Source of the DNA: Phascolarctos cinereus
Lineage: Eukaryota > Chordata > Mammalia > Diprotodontia > Phascolarctidae
Reading direction: 5' to 3'
NCBI RefSeq assembly: GCF_002099425.1
Contig: NW_018343964.1
Span: forward strand, 10,691,001-10,755,000
DNA length: 64,000 bases
The translations under genes were made by a program, and so were the position numbers. Below the pieces are notes generated by a model that was not told the origin of the DNA, did no database searches, and worked only from the letters and a program-made list of their open reading frames with translations. Shown one piece after another: positions 21,703-32,927 of the stretch. Positions within the stretch are counted from its first letter, which is position 1. Each line of letters starts with the position of its first letter.

Positions 21703-21803
21703 ATATACATGCATGAATTTATGTATGTGTATATATATATGTATATGTAAATGTGTGTGTGTGTGTGTGTGTGTGTATATACACACACACACACACACAC
21801 ACC
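21703..21803. repeat. TATA/(GT)n-(AC)n palindromic microsatellite
   Basis: After the SINE, a TATA-rich tract continues the one at 21412-21472, then (GT)n at about 21752-21775 meets tatata and (AC)n to about 21802, making a long self-complementary stretch. Confidence 0.95.
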
Positions 21804-22228
21804 ACACACACATTCTTCAAGTAGGATTATGAGTAGTAACTTCTGTAACTAACAATTAAAAGCAAGTCTGAATTTGATTGTAGAGCTGTTTGACCATGGA
21901 TGGCCTTCTTTGCCCCTTCTTCCAGTGAATACTGTCCCAAAGGGAAAGGGAGCTAGGAGTGACCTTGAATGTCACTGGGATTGTGCCAGTTGGGTTAACT
22001 TTTAGAACATCTGGCCTCAGGGCTTGAGTCAGAGGGTTGATACCAGCCATGTAAGAATAGACTTGAATGTATTATGCCCAAGGTCATATGTAGGATTGAG
22101 CATCAGGTGAAATATATGAACTCTCCATGGCTTCATTTCAGAATCATAGACCTAACATTTCTATAAGACAAATGTCTTTGTTTCTGCTTTGATGTCATGC
22201 AGTATTGTAGTTAAAGAAACATAGCTTC
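21804..22228. other. Unique, no gene seen
   Basis: No repeat or exon recognised. Confidence 0.5.
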
Positions 22229-22372
22229 TAGGGGCAGCTAGATGGGGCAGTGGATAAAACTCCAGCCTTGGAGTCAGGAGGACCTGAGTTCAAATTTGGC
22301 CTCAGACACTTGACACTTCCTAGCTGTGTGACCCTGGGAAAGCCACTTAACCCCTCCTGCCTAGGATTACTA
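22229..22372 (+). mobile_element. tRNA-headed marsupial SINE
   Basis: ggggcagctagatggggcag (A-box area), 'ggagtcaggaggacctgagt', B-box-like gagttcaaattt, 'cctagctgtgtgaccctggg' and 'ccacttaacccctcctgcct'. Confidence 0.92.
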
Positions 22373-23029
22373 TAGATGACAATTTTTTTTAACTTATAGA
22401 AAAGAGTTGTTTTTTAAGAAAGAGGATTTTGGGGAAATAAATACACAAATTAATTAAAATGCTTTTTTTTCCCTATGAAAAATGCACATTTTCTCCCCAG
22501 ATGTATGCAAATGATTGTTCTTACCAAGGCTGAAAATCATGATCAATACAAAACAAATGGTAGCCACTGACTTCTGTGTGCACTTCATGGGTTACACTCT
22601 TCTTGGGACTGGAGAGGCATGGTAAGTTCAATAAAGCACCAGTTTGCTTACAATCCAAGTCAGGTAGTGTAAGCTGAATGAGATACTGGTTTGGTCCCAG
22701 AAATATTTAATTGTTCTGGTTCATTAGTTTTAGAAAACTGTCCCCTTGGTTTGAGCATGTTCAGGTTTTTTTGTTTGTTTGTTTGTTTTTTAAATATATG
22801 CCAAGCCAGCTACTGCACAGACTGGTGTTGAGGGAGGAGAGGGCTGGTCAGCATTTGCTCACCTCCAGCTACCCTTACTTTTTGTCCCCTTTTTCCCCTT
22901 ACTCCTGGCTGTCTCCCTTCTTACTATGGTAGTCTAAAGGTGCAGGCTATTGTTCTCCCTGTACACTTCCCAGAGTACTAGAGAACCGATCAGTAAACTA
23001 GGGGCTGTGACAGCCGTCTGCTGAAGCTA
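22373..23029. other. Unique, no gene seen
   Basis: T-rich runs and a (GTTT)n stretch near 22769-22790. No exon recognised. Confidence 0.5.
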
Positions 23030-23165
23030 CTTATGAGGGAAGGCACCTGGCATTAAGGGAAATAGGCAAAGGCTTCCTGTAGAAGGTGGGATTTTAGTTG
23101 AGTTTGAAGAAAGCCAGGGAAGCCAGGAGGTAGAGATGAGGAGGAAGAGCACACCTCAAATAGAA
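23030..23165 (-). mobile_element. LINE L2 fragment, antisense
   Basis: 'aggcttcctgtagaaggtgg' and 'gaagaaagccagggaagcca' are L2 3' UTR in reverse. Confidence 0.8.
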
Positions 23166-23214
23166 AGGAAAGGAAATCCTACATGGAAATACTACCTTTC
23201 AGTCATTTGTAAAT

Positions 23215-23447
23215 GATGTCTTTCTTCCTCTTCCTTGTCCCTTTCCTTCTCTTCTCCCTCCTCCCCCCTCATTCTCCCTCTTCCTCTTCTCCCTCTCCCT
23301 CCTCCCTCTTCCCCTTTTTTACCTTCCCCCCTCCTCCCCCTCTCATTTTGTCCTCCGCCCTCCTTCTTCACTTTTCTTTTTCCTCCTCTCTTTCCTCCTT
23401 CACTCCTCTTCCTCCCTCCCTCTTCCCTGTCCACGTCTTCCTCCTAA
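23215..23447. repeat. Polypyrimidine tract
   Basis: Almost pure C/T over about 230 bp. Long open frames rich in S, P, F and L (or E, G, K and R in reverse) are compositional artefacts. Confidence 0.93.
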
Positions 23448-24414
23448 AACCAGTACCTAGCAGCCTTGCTTTTGCTTCTAAACCAGTAGACTTTTTGTTT
23501 GTTTATTCCTCCCTTCCCAAATCAGTAAGGAATCGCTGAAAGAAGGAAGAAATGTTAGGATGCTAAATTCAATTAACGGTGCCACTAATTAGGTTAGTAA
23601 TAAAGCAGGACTTAGGTGTTTGAATAATTTCTCCCTTTTTCCTTCCCCTTGTCCATCCATTTTAGAGTGAAAATTGTTTTGTTTTGTTTTTTTGTGGGGG
23701 GAGAGGAGAGGAGAATTATGTAAGTAAATGTGATATTGCTGTAGTGAATTTTTTACACAAAAGAAGTTGTTGGTTATACCTGAGGCTCTATGAACATAAG
23801 AGATTATTCCTGTTCCTATTGTGCATGACATCTAAAAGCAAATATTTGTAGGGCCCAGCAAAATAACAGGGAGCCAAGTCTTGCCTGTTTGGGGTTCTCT
23901 GCTTGTGAGAAGTCTCCCCCCTTGACCTGAGCAGTGAGACTAAGGAATGTCCTCAGAGTTTCTAATAAAACTTTAAACTCTTTTGCAAATTAAGTGACAT
24001 TTTTTTTCTGTCCCAAATAAATGAAGCCTGGCTCAGGCATAGCGTAGGGGCTAAGAGATAGGAGGAGAGTCCAGGCAGGAGCCGATCCCAAAAGGGATGA
24101 AGCAGGAAACCTCTGAGGGACGGTATCGTTCACGTCACCTTTCCTTAGAGGAAATTAAAAAAAACAAACCTCAGCCCAAACTTCACTTCCATGCTTACTC
24201 CTATTCCATTTCCTGAGTTTGTCTCAATAATTACAAGCATGGGTGCAGAGCACGTGAGGGGGGGAGGCATCAGCAGAACAGGAGGCACCACAGATGAGCA
24301 GAATCAGGGACATTCAGACCCTTTTTCGGCTTTTAGAGTCCTCAGTAGCCAGCATGGCCTAGGACTTCCCCTCACACCTCAGTTCTTACTTCTGGATTTA
24401 TATCTGGATCAATA
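23448..24414. other. Unique, no defendable exon
   Basis: An 85-codon frame at 24191-24448 runs into L2 sequence. A (GTTTT)n lies near 23677-23692. No family recognised. Confidence 0.45.
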
Positions 24415-24985
24415 TACAAATCAAGTCAACAGCACTTACTACACGTAGGGCTCTGATTGGAGTGCTGGGAATACAAGGAAGGGCAAATATACCCTCAAGG
24501 ACCTCTCTTTCTAACGAGGAAGATGACATATAAACAACTACTTAACGGTTGGAGATAATTGACCAGGAGAAGGCATTAGCATGAAGGGGGTGGGGGAAAG
24601 GCTTCTTATAGAAGGTGGGATTGTCGTTCGTCCTCGTTTTCGAAGAGGACCGGTGACTGACCTCATGGGGTGATGTCTCGACTCTCGTGTAATTGGATTT
24701 AAGCAAGACAGAGTTGCACAAAGTGGTCAGCTCCAATCTCTCTAACAGAGTCTTCGAAGTCCGGTGCTGAGACAAAAATCGAGACAACTGGAAATGGTAG
24801 GTTTGTAGCTTGGACTTGAAGGGAACCAGGGAAACCAGGAGGTGGGGATGAGGAGAGAGAGCATTTCAGGAAGGGGGAGATAGCCCGTGAAGTTTTGTGG
24901 GAGGGAAACTGAGTCCGCAGGTGGGGGAGAGACCATTCAGTGTAGAGCGGCCTGAATAGCTGTGGGTGGGATGGGCGTATGAGCT
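24415..24985 (-). mobile_element. LINE L2 fragment, antisense, split by a SINE
   Basis: 'caagtcaacagcacttacta', 'ataccctcaaggacctctct' and 'atagaaggtgggatt', then after the SINE 'acttgaagggaaccagggaa' and 'agagcatttcaggaaggggg'. Confidence 0.82.
24623..24795 (+). mobile_element. CpG-rich marsupial SINE in L2
   Basis: Starts gtcgttcgtcctcgttttcg and continues gaagaggaccggtgactgac, 'aattggatttaagcaagaca', 'gagttgcacaaagtggtcag' to gacaactgg. Many CpGs survive in about 170 bp. The flanks ggtgggatt (24614-24622) and ggtaggttt (24796-24804) look like an aged target duplication. Confidence 0.82.
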
Positions 24986-25144
24986 TTGTTTAGTGATTTT
25001 TCTAGCCTCTGGCTGTTCTGTGACCCACTCTGTTTCCTACTTACATGGCCGTACCCTTTTCTCCTCAAAGTTTCTCTTTCTGATGATAATGTTCCAAGGT
25101 TCTACCAACTCATTTAATCAATCCTGTGAAGAACTAGAAAACTA

Positions 25145-25290
25145 AAGTAAGACCCAAAGAGAACTTTAGAAACTTCATTGATCCTCTAGTGCTATGCTCT
25201 CATTTTACAGATGAAGAAACTGAGGCCTAGAGAGGCGAAATGATTTGCCATGCCCGAAGGCTCACAGCATAGTAGATGGCAGGGTCCTGT
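25145..25290 (+). mobile_element. MIR-core SINE
   Basis: 'attttacagatgaagaaact', gaggcctagagaggcgaaat and 'gcatagtagatggcaggg'. Confidence 0.75.
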
Positions 25291-26149
25291 CTACAACCCT
25301 TATTTCTCTTACCCAACTTTTTCTCCACTCTTGCCGTATTGCCACGTTTCTGCAATATATCTCCGTTTCCCATCTGTTTAACAGACACATGGCACGTAGA
25401 GATGGGCCAGGAAGTGCTTTGCACATATAAAACATCTTGGGACTCTGTTAACATAAGGGAACACTGAGAGAGCTTGCAGAGCTCACTTTAACCTTAGCCT
25501 TCTGAACACCTTGTCTCAATGACTCCATTGTCAGATGTTAGCCAGGCATCGATGGCATCTGGGAAAGCTTGCTGACCACTGCTTAGAGCAGCCTCGGGCT
25601 TGGCTTTGGGCCTGTTCTGGGTAATTGAGGGCTGCAGACCTCTTCACTTATTCTGGGATTAAGCCCACAGTAAAGTGGGAAAGAGTCTGGCTGTCAGCCA
25701 GTGGTAGGCCCCTCCCTCAGTGCTTGCTTGGTAGGCCGGGACTGGCAGTAAGTACCCCTTGGTAAACTGGGCTAGGGACCACTGCTCTCCCCACAAGGGT
25801 GGTAGGAAGATTGTCGAAATAGCATCTCTGCTCTGAGGTCTGCGGAAGACACAGGTGCTATATATAGATGGACCCATTATCTCACCCTTGCGAAGTTTCC
25901 ACCCTCATGGCTTACTGCAAGCCACAGGGGAGCAGATTTCCTGAATGGAGCCCTGGCCCTGGATCTTTACTGAGCCAGGCAGAGCAATGTGTACTGTCTG
26001 TGTGAAATAGCTTTCTCTCCTGGGTGATGATAATTATAGAATTGTTGATGGTTTGGAATAGGTGATAGAGCAAATGGTTCCTGGAGTAAGTTAATTAGTT
26101 TGCAGGGGGATGGGCGTGTGATGAGGAGGGGGGGAGAAAGCTCCCTGCA
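25291..26149. other. Repeat-poor block
   Basis: Somewhat GC-richer than its surroundings at 25500-25960. Small frames on both strands have no product I recognise. Confidence 0.42.
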
Positions 26150-26490
26150 GGGTGCTGGCGAGAAAGAACGCTGGACTTGCAAGTCAGAAGGCCTGTAGGA
26201 CATGGCAGAGAGCTTCAGTTTCCTCATAGATAAAATGAGAAGAATAACACATACTACTGTCTTCTCAGAGTAGTAACAGGTAAAGTGTTTTGTAAAACTG
26301 AAACACCATAGAGATTTGTTGTTTGTAAGTCTAGGTCAGGAAGGGACCTTAGAAATCTGTTAATCCAGCTCCCTCAAGCAAAGAGAAGTTAATGTCAGCC
26401 ACTCACTTAAGGTCATATGGGTAACAAAATGGCAGAGCTGGGATTTGAACCCTAAGTCAGGACTTTTTCCACTGGGCCATATCAACTCCT
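26150..26490 (+). mobile_element. Two MIR-type SINEs in tandem
   Basis: About 26150-26310 ('gcttcagtttcctcatagat', aggtaaagtgttttgtaaaa) and 26320-26490 ('caggaagggaccttagaaat', 'cagagctgggatttgaaccc'). Confidence 0.72.
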
Positions 26491-26724
26491 CTATATATAT
26501 GAACTGCTGTGAATCCTCTTCTCCCCACCCCTGTTTTTTTTTTCCCCTTTCTTGACCTTTTTTTTTTAAGCTAGGGCCACTTATGCTTTACCTGGAGACC
26601 TTTATCTAGATAAAATGTCCTGGGATTCTTTGGAATGTCAGTGGGTCGGGTAATCTCCATCCTTTATGTTAGCTGCTTACTAGAAGTGTGAGGACCTTGA
26701 CTATAACAGATTTTTTTTTATTGC

Positions 26725-26880
26725 TTTATAGTGGTAGAACTGGGAGGGACAATAGAGGTCATTAGGACCAATAACTTCATTTTACAGTTTAGGAAACTGA
26801 GGTTCAGAGGGGGAAGTGACTTGTCTAAGGTTTCAGAACTAGATTCAGACCCAGACCTCTTTCCGGGAATGGTGCCTTCA
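26725..26880 (+). mobile_element. MIR-core SINE
   Basis: 'cttcattttacagtttagga', aactgaggttcagagggggaa and 'gtgacttgtctaaggtttca'. Confidence 0.72.
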
Positions 26881-27129
26881 GATGGTAAATTTTTAAAAAA
26901 TCTTGGTTCTTTTAAATACATTAATAAATATATAAAGCCTACATTTTTTTTTTCTTGAGTAAAGGTGGGCATCCTCAGTTCCATTTTCGAAACATAAGGC
27001 AAGAAAGCAGAAAGCCCCTCAGACAATCTGTGGTTTGAGGTTTCAAGGGAAGTAATGTGAGTTTTTTCATTCTTTCTTCTAGCTGACAATCTCCTCTCCT
27101 AACTTTCATATCTGCCCTTTCTATTCACT

Positions 27130-27800
27130 CTCATCCTTCCACTTCTGGTAGGGACTTCAGTTCAATATATGTTAAATGTGTTGACGTGTTGACTAGAAGA
27201 TGTACTAACTATCTTCTGGTACACAGCTTTATGTTAGGTTCTGGGAATAGAAAGATGAAAAGTCACAGAGCTCCTGGCCCCCGTGATGGGGAGGTGGGGA
27301 GGGAAAGGAAGCAGTTAGGAAATATAAAAAAAAAGTAGCATATGATAGACATGACGGAGAGCCAGATAACATGCTAATTAGTGGAAGAGGTAGACTCTGA
27401 GCTGGCCCTTGAAATATGGTGATGCCAGAATTTCAAGAAATGGAGATGAGGGGGAGAGTCCATTCCAGCAATGGAGGGAAGTATGAGCAAAAATACGGAA
27501 ATGGATGAGGACAGGTTGAAAATGAGCCAAATGGGATAGCACATCACTTTGGCTACTATATGGTATATTTGAAGAGGACAAGTAGGAGAGAATGCCGGGT
27601 AAGCAAGTTAGGGCCATATTGTTGAGGGTCTTGAATATTAGAAGAGTTAAAATTTTATTCAGAGGCAGTGGGGAGCTATTGGAGATTTTTGAGAAGAATG
27701 GGAGGGGGTACATGAGGAAAATTACTCTGTCGATTTGGATGGACTGAAGAGGTGACAGATTGGGAAGCAGGAAGACCAGTTAGGAGCCTAATATAATAGT
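27130..27800 (-). mobile_element. LINE L2 fragment, antisense
   Basis: 'ggccatattgttgagggtct' and 'gcagtggggagctattggag' (ORF2 end/3' UTR in reverse), 'gcaggaagaccagttaggag' and a degraded 3' end near 27150-27290. About 670 bp, among the longest L2 pieces here. Confidence 0.8.
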
Positions 27801-27825
27801 TTAGTTAGGGTTAGATTAGGTAGGG

Positions 27826-27930
27826 CCTGAATTGTTCTTCAAAGAGGACCAATGACATTAAGCCATGAGGACCTGAATTAGGGTCATTGCTGTGGAAGTA
27901 GAAAGGAGGGGCCAGATGGTAGAGATATTA
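27826..27930 (+). mobile_element. SINE fragment, same type as 24623
   Basis: 'ttgttcttcaaagaggacca' and atgacattaagccatgagg match the start of the CpG-rich SINE type. The rest is lost. Confidence 0.6.
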
Positions 27931-27979
27931 GGCAGTGGAGATTACCAGACTTAACTGATTGTAAGCACATGAAGTAACA

Positions 27980-28240
27980 TAATAAAAGCTAGTATTTGTT
28001 TTACTTGAAGGTGTGCAGAGCTCTTTACAAGTATGATCTCATTTTATCCTCACAACCCTGGGAGGTAGATGCAATTATTATTCCCATTTTACAGATGAGG
28101 AATGTGAGCCTGAGGTAGAGGTTAAATGGCTTGCCCCCTGTCACACAGCTAGTGTCTGAGGTCAGATTTTAACTCTTGCTGATTCCAGAACCAATGTTCT
28201 CTATTTACTGGACCACCTAACTGCTCAGTGAGGAAAAAGG
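27980..28240 (+). mobile_element. MIR SINE
   Basis: 'tgatctcattttatcctcac', 'aaccctgggaggtagatgca', 'cattttacagatgaggaatg' and the end 'tactggaccacctaactgct'. Confidence 0.85.
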
Positions 28241-28369
28241 AAGAAGAGTCAAGACAAAACAGAGTAAATTCATTACCTGCACCACAGGAGATTCCATTTC
28301 TTTTCATCCTTTTGCTCTGCGGAAGACTCTCCTTTCCCCATCCCCCCTTCCCCTCAAAATCTTCATAAG

Positions 28370-28500
28370 ACCCTAGATTTAGAACTAGAAGGGACTGTAA
28401 AGATGACTTAATCTAATCCTTGAATTTTACATATGTGAAAAGTGAGGCCTAAAGGGTTCACATCTTGTCCAAAGTCACACAATGACATGGATCCATACAT
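28370..28500 (+). mobile_element. MIR-core SINE, partial
   Basis: 'gatttagaactagaagggac', 'tttacatatgtgaaaagtga' and gtccaaagtcacacaatgac. Confidence 0.68.
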
Positions 28501-29129
28501 ATACACGTTCTCCATCTTTGACTTTGGGTTTGATCACACTTCTCCCTTCTTGACTGTAGCTTCTCCCATGAGGAAATTATTGGACTCACATGTATCCATT
28601 TGTTAGGACTTCACTGTCATACTTCTTAAAATGCCCCTCCCCCCATGGGCATTGACACTGGAACCCATTGTGCCTCAGTCTCACTGACTTGACTCTTGCT
28701 GGGGACACATCTCCCATGTACTCGCTTAATTCTTTATCACCCCCAGACTTCCTAAGAAGGGGGTTTACATGGCCATGTTTCCTTGCCAGGATAAGGAGAA
28801 TGTTTCATAGCACAGAGTAGGGATGTATGTGTGTTGGGAGCAGTGGGGGTCCAGTGGTAATCGTTCACTTCGTAGCATCTTTAACTCCATTGTTCAGGGA
28901 ATAGTTATTTCCTCTCCAGAATCTATCACTCAGGTCTTAAACGGAGGTCTTCTGATTCTAATACCAATCATCTGTCTACCTTGTTATCTTGACATCATCT
29001 TATACGTGTCTTCATTGGCCAGCACTTTCCAGCGGAAGCAGTGGGCTGAGTAATTGGAGAGAAGCAAGGGATGGGAGGTAGTATCTGTGGTTGTTGGGAG
29101 AGTGAGGGTTGGCAGAATTCTTCACAATA
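28501..29129. other. Unique, no gene seen
   Basis: A 76-codon frame at 28823-29053 has no recognisable product. Confidence 0.45.
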
Positions 29130-29390
29130 AGCAGGCATTTATATAACACCTGCTATATTCAAGGCTTTGTTGGGGATATATCTGGCCTACCAAGGAAAGG
29201 ACATTGTCATTGCAAAAAAACAAAACAAGCAAAAAAAAAAAAGGCCAAATTTTATTAAGGGTCTAGTTGTGAATGTGGTATAAAGCAAAATTAAATGGAC
29301 ATGATCTTTGCCCCTTGTTGTTCATAGTGTGAGACAGACAATGTTGACATGGAGTGATGGAGAATGTACATACAACAACTGTACATAGGA
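29130..29390 (-). mobile_element. LINE L2 fragment, antisense
   Basis: 'gcaggcatttatataacacc' at the left and 'aaattaaatggacatgatct' with gtgagacagacaatg further on. An A-rich stretch at 29209-29243 interrupts it. Confidence 0.55.
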
Positions 29391-29534
29391 TAAGACTACA
29401 GATAATAAACAGATAAGCACTTAGCACACAGTGGATTCTCTGAACATGTTGCTGACTGAAGGAAGAGTGCCTTGGAAGTTTCATGTTCAGACAGTGGAAA
29501 TTAGACTAAGTTCTCTGATTAGTTTTTTTTTTTT

Positions 29535-29670
29535 TTTGGCTAGGCAGTGGAGTGAAGTGACTTGCCCAGGGTCACACAGCTAGTAAGTGTTATGTATCTG
29601 AAGTCAAATTTGAACTCAAGTTCATCTGAATCCAGGGCCGTTTCTCTATCCACCGTGACACCTATCTGCC
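29535..29670 (-). mobile_element. tRNA-headed marsupial SINE, antisense
   Basis: A T-run (reverse of the A-tail) at 29522-29539, then 'agtgacttgcccagggtcac', 'acagctagtaagtgttatgt', ending cacctatctgcccct. Confidence 0.88.
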
Positions 29671-29834
29671 CCTGATTAGTTCTAATAATTTTGCACAGAG
29701 GGGTTCGGATTCAGGAGCTCTCCTCCCTAAACTTCTAAATCAGCTCTAAAAATGTAACAAACATCCCTCCTTGAACCCTCAACGCGTCACAGTAGCTATT
29801 CTCAGCCTTTCTGTAGTGGTGATACCCTTCCTTT

Positions 29835-30185
29835 TATTTTAAAAAATTGTATCTTATTTTTATTGATGTCTTTTGTTTTTATATCACATTCATTCCCAAA
29901 GTTGTCCATCTCACCCTGTTCCTCCCTCTCCTCTTGTGAAGTCATTCTTTCTAACCAAATGAAAGAATTCTGTTGGAACTATTGAACTGCTTATAAAAAA
30001 AAAATCACGTAACATACTAATCTTACATAATCTAGAAGTCCACCCAAATTTAAAATTTAGTCTCATTTGTTTATCTTCTGTTAAGTGTGATTCAGTACTC
30101 AAATTAGATTCATGGGTATCCCACTGATTATAATCTTTATCATTAGTATTGTTTCTTTTGCCTTCAGACTTTCTGATTTTGTCCA
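29835..30185 (-). mobile_element. L1 3'-end-like fragment, antisense
   Basis: 'tttattgatgtcttttgttt', then 'gttcctccctctcctcttgt' and an A-run. The layout fits the reverse of a marsupial L1 3' UTR, but it is diverged. Confidence 0.5.
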
Positions 30186-30194
30186 AAGTTGTAG

Positions 30195-30410
30195 ATTATA
30201 GAATTTCAGGGGCTCATAGTTTTTAAAGGTAGGAAGGAACCTTAGAGGTTGCCTGGTCTGATCCCTTAATGTCATATATGCGACCTAGAGAAGTTAAATG
30301 AACTTGAACAAAGTCACATAAATAGTAAGTGACAGAAGCAGAATTTGGACCCATGTCCTCTGACCCCAAATCTAGTGCTCTTTCCATCACGACATGCTGC
30401 CTTTAAAAAG
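30195..30410 (+). mobile_element. MIR-core SINE
   Basis: 'ggtaggaaggaaccttagag', 'gagaagttaaatgaacttga', 'gcagaatttggacccatgtc' and the end tccatcacgacatgctgcc. Confidence 0.78.
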
Positions 30411-30419
30411 CTTTAAGGA

Positions 30420-30735
30420 AAAACAAAACAAAACAAAACTGAATGCTGTATAATTATCATAACCAATCTCAGCCTCAAAGTAGAGATATGAGAATGAACC
30501 CTCTCCCTTTTTAGAAGAGGTAGGGGGACTATGGCTGTGGACTACTACATATTTTATGAGACTTGACTGAGTTATTAGTTAGTTTTCCTGGACTGCCTTC
30601 CCCCTTCCTTTTTTATTCTTTGTTATAAGAGATGACTTTTGGAGAAGGGGAAGAGGTGGGATATATTGGGAGACTAAGTGATGTAAAAACAAAGTACATC
30701 GATAAAAATTAAAAGTTATAAACTCTTAAGCCTAT
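30420..30735 (+). mobile_element. L1 3'-UTR fragment
   Basis: Homologous along its length to 38280-38560: both share tattctttgttataag followed by g-rich text, then 'gggatatattggga' and aagtgatrtaaaa. Confidence 0.75.
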
Positions 30736-30895
30736 AAATGTACATCAGTTATTTCATTCATATTATACAATGGGAGCCCCAAAGTCAAATTGTGTGTTTT
30801 ACCCTCACCCCTGGCATCCTCTGTGAGGATGACCCCCAGATCTTATTCTTGAACCCTCACTTTCCTCCAGCTCTTATCTCTACGCCTATAGCCTC

Positions 30896-31060
30896 TCTGT
30901 CTCTCTCTCAATCTGTCACTCTTGATCCATCTCTCTTTTCTCTCTCTGTTTCTCTCTTTCTTTGTCTCAATCTGTCACTCTTGATCTGTCTCTTTTCTCT
31001 GTCTCTCTGTTTCTGTCTATCTCTGTTTCTCTCTGTCTCTGTCTACGTGTCTCTCTCTTC
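30896..31060. repeat. (TCTCTG)n-like pyrimidine tract
   Basis: ctctgtct units in which tcaatctgtcactcttgat occurs twice (about 30909 and 30968), an internal tandem duplication. The open frames across it are artefacts. Confidence 0.88.
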
Positions 31061-31744
31061 CAATTCAACGTGTACAGATTTTTTCTCAGGGTCACCGCAG
31101 TCTCCTGTGTTCATAACCTTGAAGCTGTCTTTCATCTTCCCTTGCCCTGAGTTCTCATATCCACTCATTTACCATTCATAATTGCATTCATAATTCTGTT
31201 GCTTTATGGGCTCAGGGGAGATGATATTTTATGGTTCTTTGTACCCCAGTTTCTTCTTCTGTGGAGGTGCTCACCCTGAGGCTAAACTTCTGATACTGAC
31301 CCCCCCTGCTAAACAGGGGTGCTTTGAGGAGATTTCCTGACACCCTAATTCCTGATGTTTGCCTTTTTACCAAAGCACTTGAGCTGAGCTTCTGGAAAAA
31401 ATGATTTCACTCACTCTTGAATGGGGAAAAGTAGATTGATGACAGCGTAGCCTTCTTTTCCTTCCTATTCCCGTTTACCAAAAACCAAGTCATATGTGTG
31501 TGTGTGTATGTATGTGTGCATGTGAGGATGACAGCAGGAAAGTGATTAATGAGAGACCTATGGTGAGTCACTTTCACAGCTAGGAAGGAACTCTGGTGCT
31601 CCTGACTTCTCTCCCCGACTCCCACCCCCTCTGACCCTCATTTTTCACTAATTGTACCAGGAATCAGTATGGCAATATGTCACACTGACCTACTTTTGTT
31701 GTTCCTTAGCTGCTTCATGGCTCTTCCCAACAAGGCAGGAACTC
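31061..31744. other. Unique, no gene seen
   Basis: A short (TG)n at 31495-31515. No family or exon recognised. Confidence 0.48.
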
Positions 31745-31845
31745 TTGTGTTAGGCTCCTCTGTTTCTTCCACAGCACCTAGTGTGGTAGAATCTGAGTAC
31801 ACAGTAGGTCCTCCATAACTAGCTTTTGAATGTATGAATGATCCT
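31745..31845 (+). mobile_element. LINE L2 3' end
   Basis: 'ccacagcacctagtgtggta', cacagtaggtcctccataac and ttgaatgtatgaatg. Confidence 0.68.
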
Positions 31846-32194
31846 GTAGTGGAAAGGTCTTTGACCGTGTGAATTTCTTCATTAAAGAGTAAGGCAGCCT
31901 TGAAACTGTCCTCTCATGCTACTGCTTCCTTGGTGTATGATTTTGAGGAGGTGCCTGTTTCTGGCTTTATTCATTTTATTACCCTCTTTTTTTTTTTTTT
32001 TGGCTGCAGTATTAGAAATGTGGTGCACACCATGATAGAGGTTAGACTCTTCCACCATATACTGCTCTGGCCAGGCCACTTATAGAGCATCGTGTGGCTA
32101 GCTCTAAGGGGTAGATTTTAGGAAAGCCACTGACAGGTGTGGAGCAAAGTTGGAGGTGGGGTGGTGTTTAGCATGAGGAAGAGGCAAGGGACTG
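31846..32194. other. Unique, no gene seen
   Basis: A T-run at 31986-32001 is the only feature. No exon recognised. Confidence 0.48.
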
Positions 32195-32690
32195 TTTTTA
32201 AAGGAACTGGACCTGTTTAGCCTTGAAGTAGGGAACACTTAGAACAGAGACATCGTAGTTATATTCAAATATTTGGAGGACTGCCACGTGGAAAAGGGAT
32301 TAGATTGTTTGCCTCAGTTTTCTCATCTGTAAAATGGGGATAGTAATAGCATCTACCTCCTGAGGTTGTAATGAGGATAAAATGAGATAAATTTTGTAAA
32401 GTGCTTTGGAAACCTTTAATAAAGAAAAGGGATTGATTTTACTTGGCTCTAGAAGGCAGAACTAGTAATAGTGGGTAGGAGAGACAGGTTGCAGTGTGAT
32501 ACAAGGATAAACTTTTTAACAGTCAGAGCTATTCATAACTGTAATGGGCTTCCTCGGTAGGTTGTGAGTTTCCCATTAATAGAAGTGTTCAAGTTCAGGA
32601 TTAGATGACATACTGCCAGGTGTGTCATAGAAGGAGTTCCTAAACTCTGAGGTCTTTTCCAATTCTGAAATTCTGTGATTGCATGATTAT
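32195..32690 (+). mobile_element. L3/CR1 LINE 3' end, split by a SINE
   Basis: 'ggaactggacctgtttagcc', 'aaatatttggaggactgcca', 'gaaggcagaactagtaatag' and 'ataactgtaatgggcttcct' to the tail ctgaggtcttttccaattc. Same family and strand as 3045-6420. Confidence 0.82.
32307..32424 (+). mobile_element. SINE 3' half nested in L3/CR1
   Basis: 'cctcagttttctcatctgta', aaatggggatagtaatagc and 'gtgctttggaaacctttaat'. Flanks aaaagggattagatt (32292-32306) and aaaagggattgattt (32425-32439) are the target duplication. Confidence 0.82.
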
Positions 32691-32927
32691 ATTTGGAAAA
32701 TGGGGTGGAGATTTCGATTTTTTCCCACTTTTCTCTTCTCCTTCATCTTCCTGTTGGGATCTAGAAATAGGATGGACTGGGTCTGTAGAATCATAGCAGA
32801 ATTAAGAGGTGATGGTAGTAGTCGATGTGTTGCTGTGCCGTAGTGGATAATGTATTGGATGAGAGGCAGGAAGCCCTAGGTTCAAATCCTGCCTCAGACA
32901 CTTGGCTAGCGTTAGATTGTAAGCTCC

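Noticed and set aside
22229-22372. Possible tRNA gene
   Set aside because: A- and B-box-like text belongs to the head of a SINE; no cloverleaf can be drawn.
23192-23539. Proline/serine- or glutamate/glycine-rich proteins
   Set aside because: Compositional artefact of a polypyrimidine tract.
30738-31181. 147-codon frame, the longest in the window
   Set aside because: Most of it is the TCTCTG-rich tract, giving S/L/C-rich nonsense.
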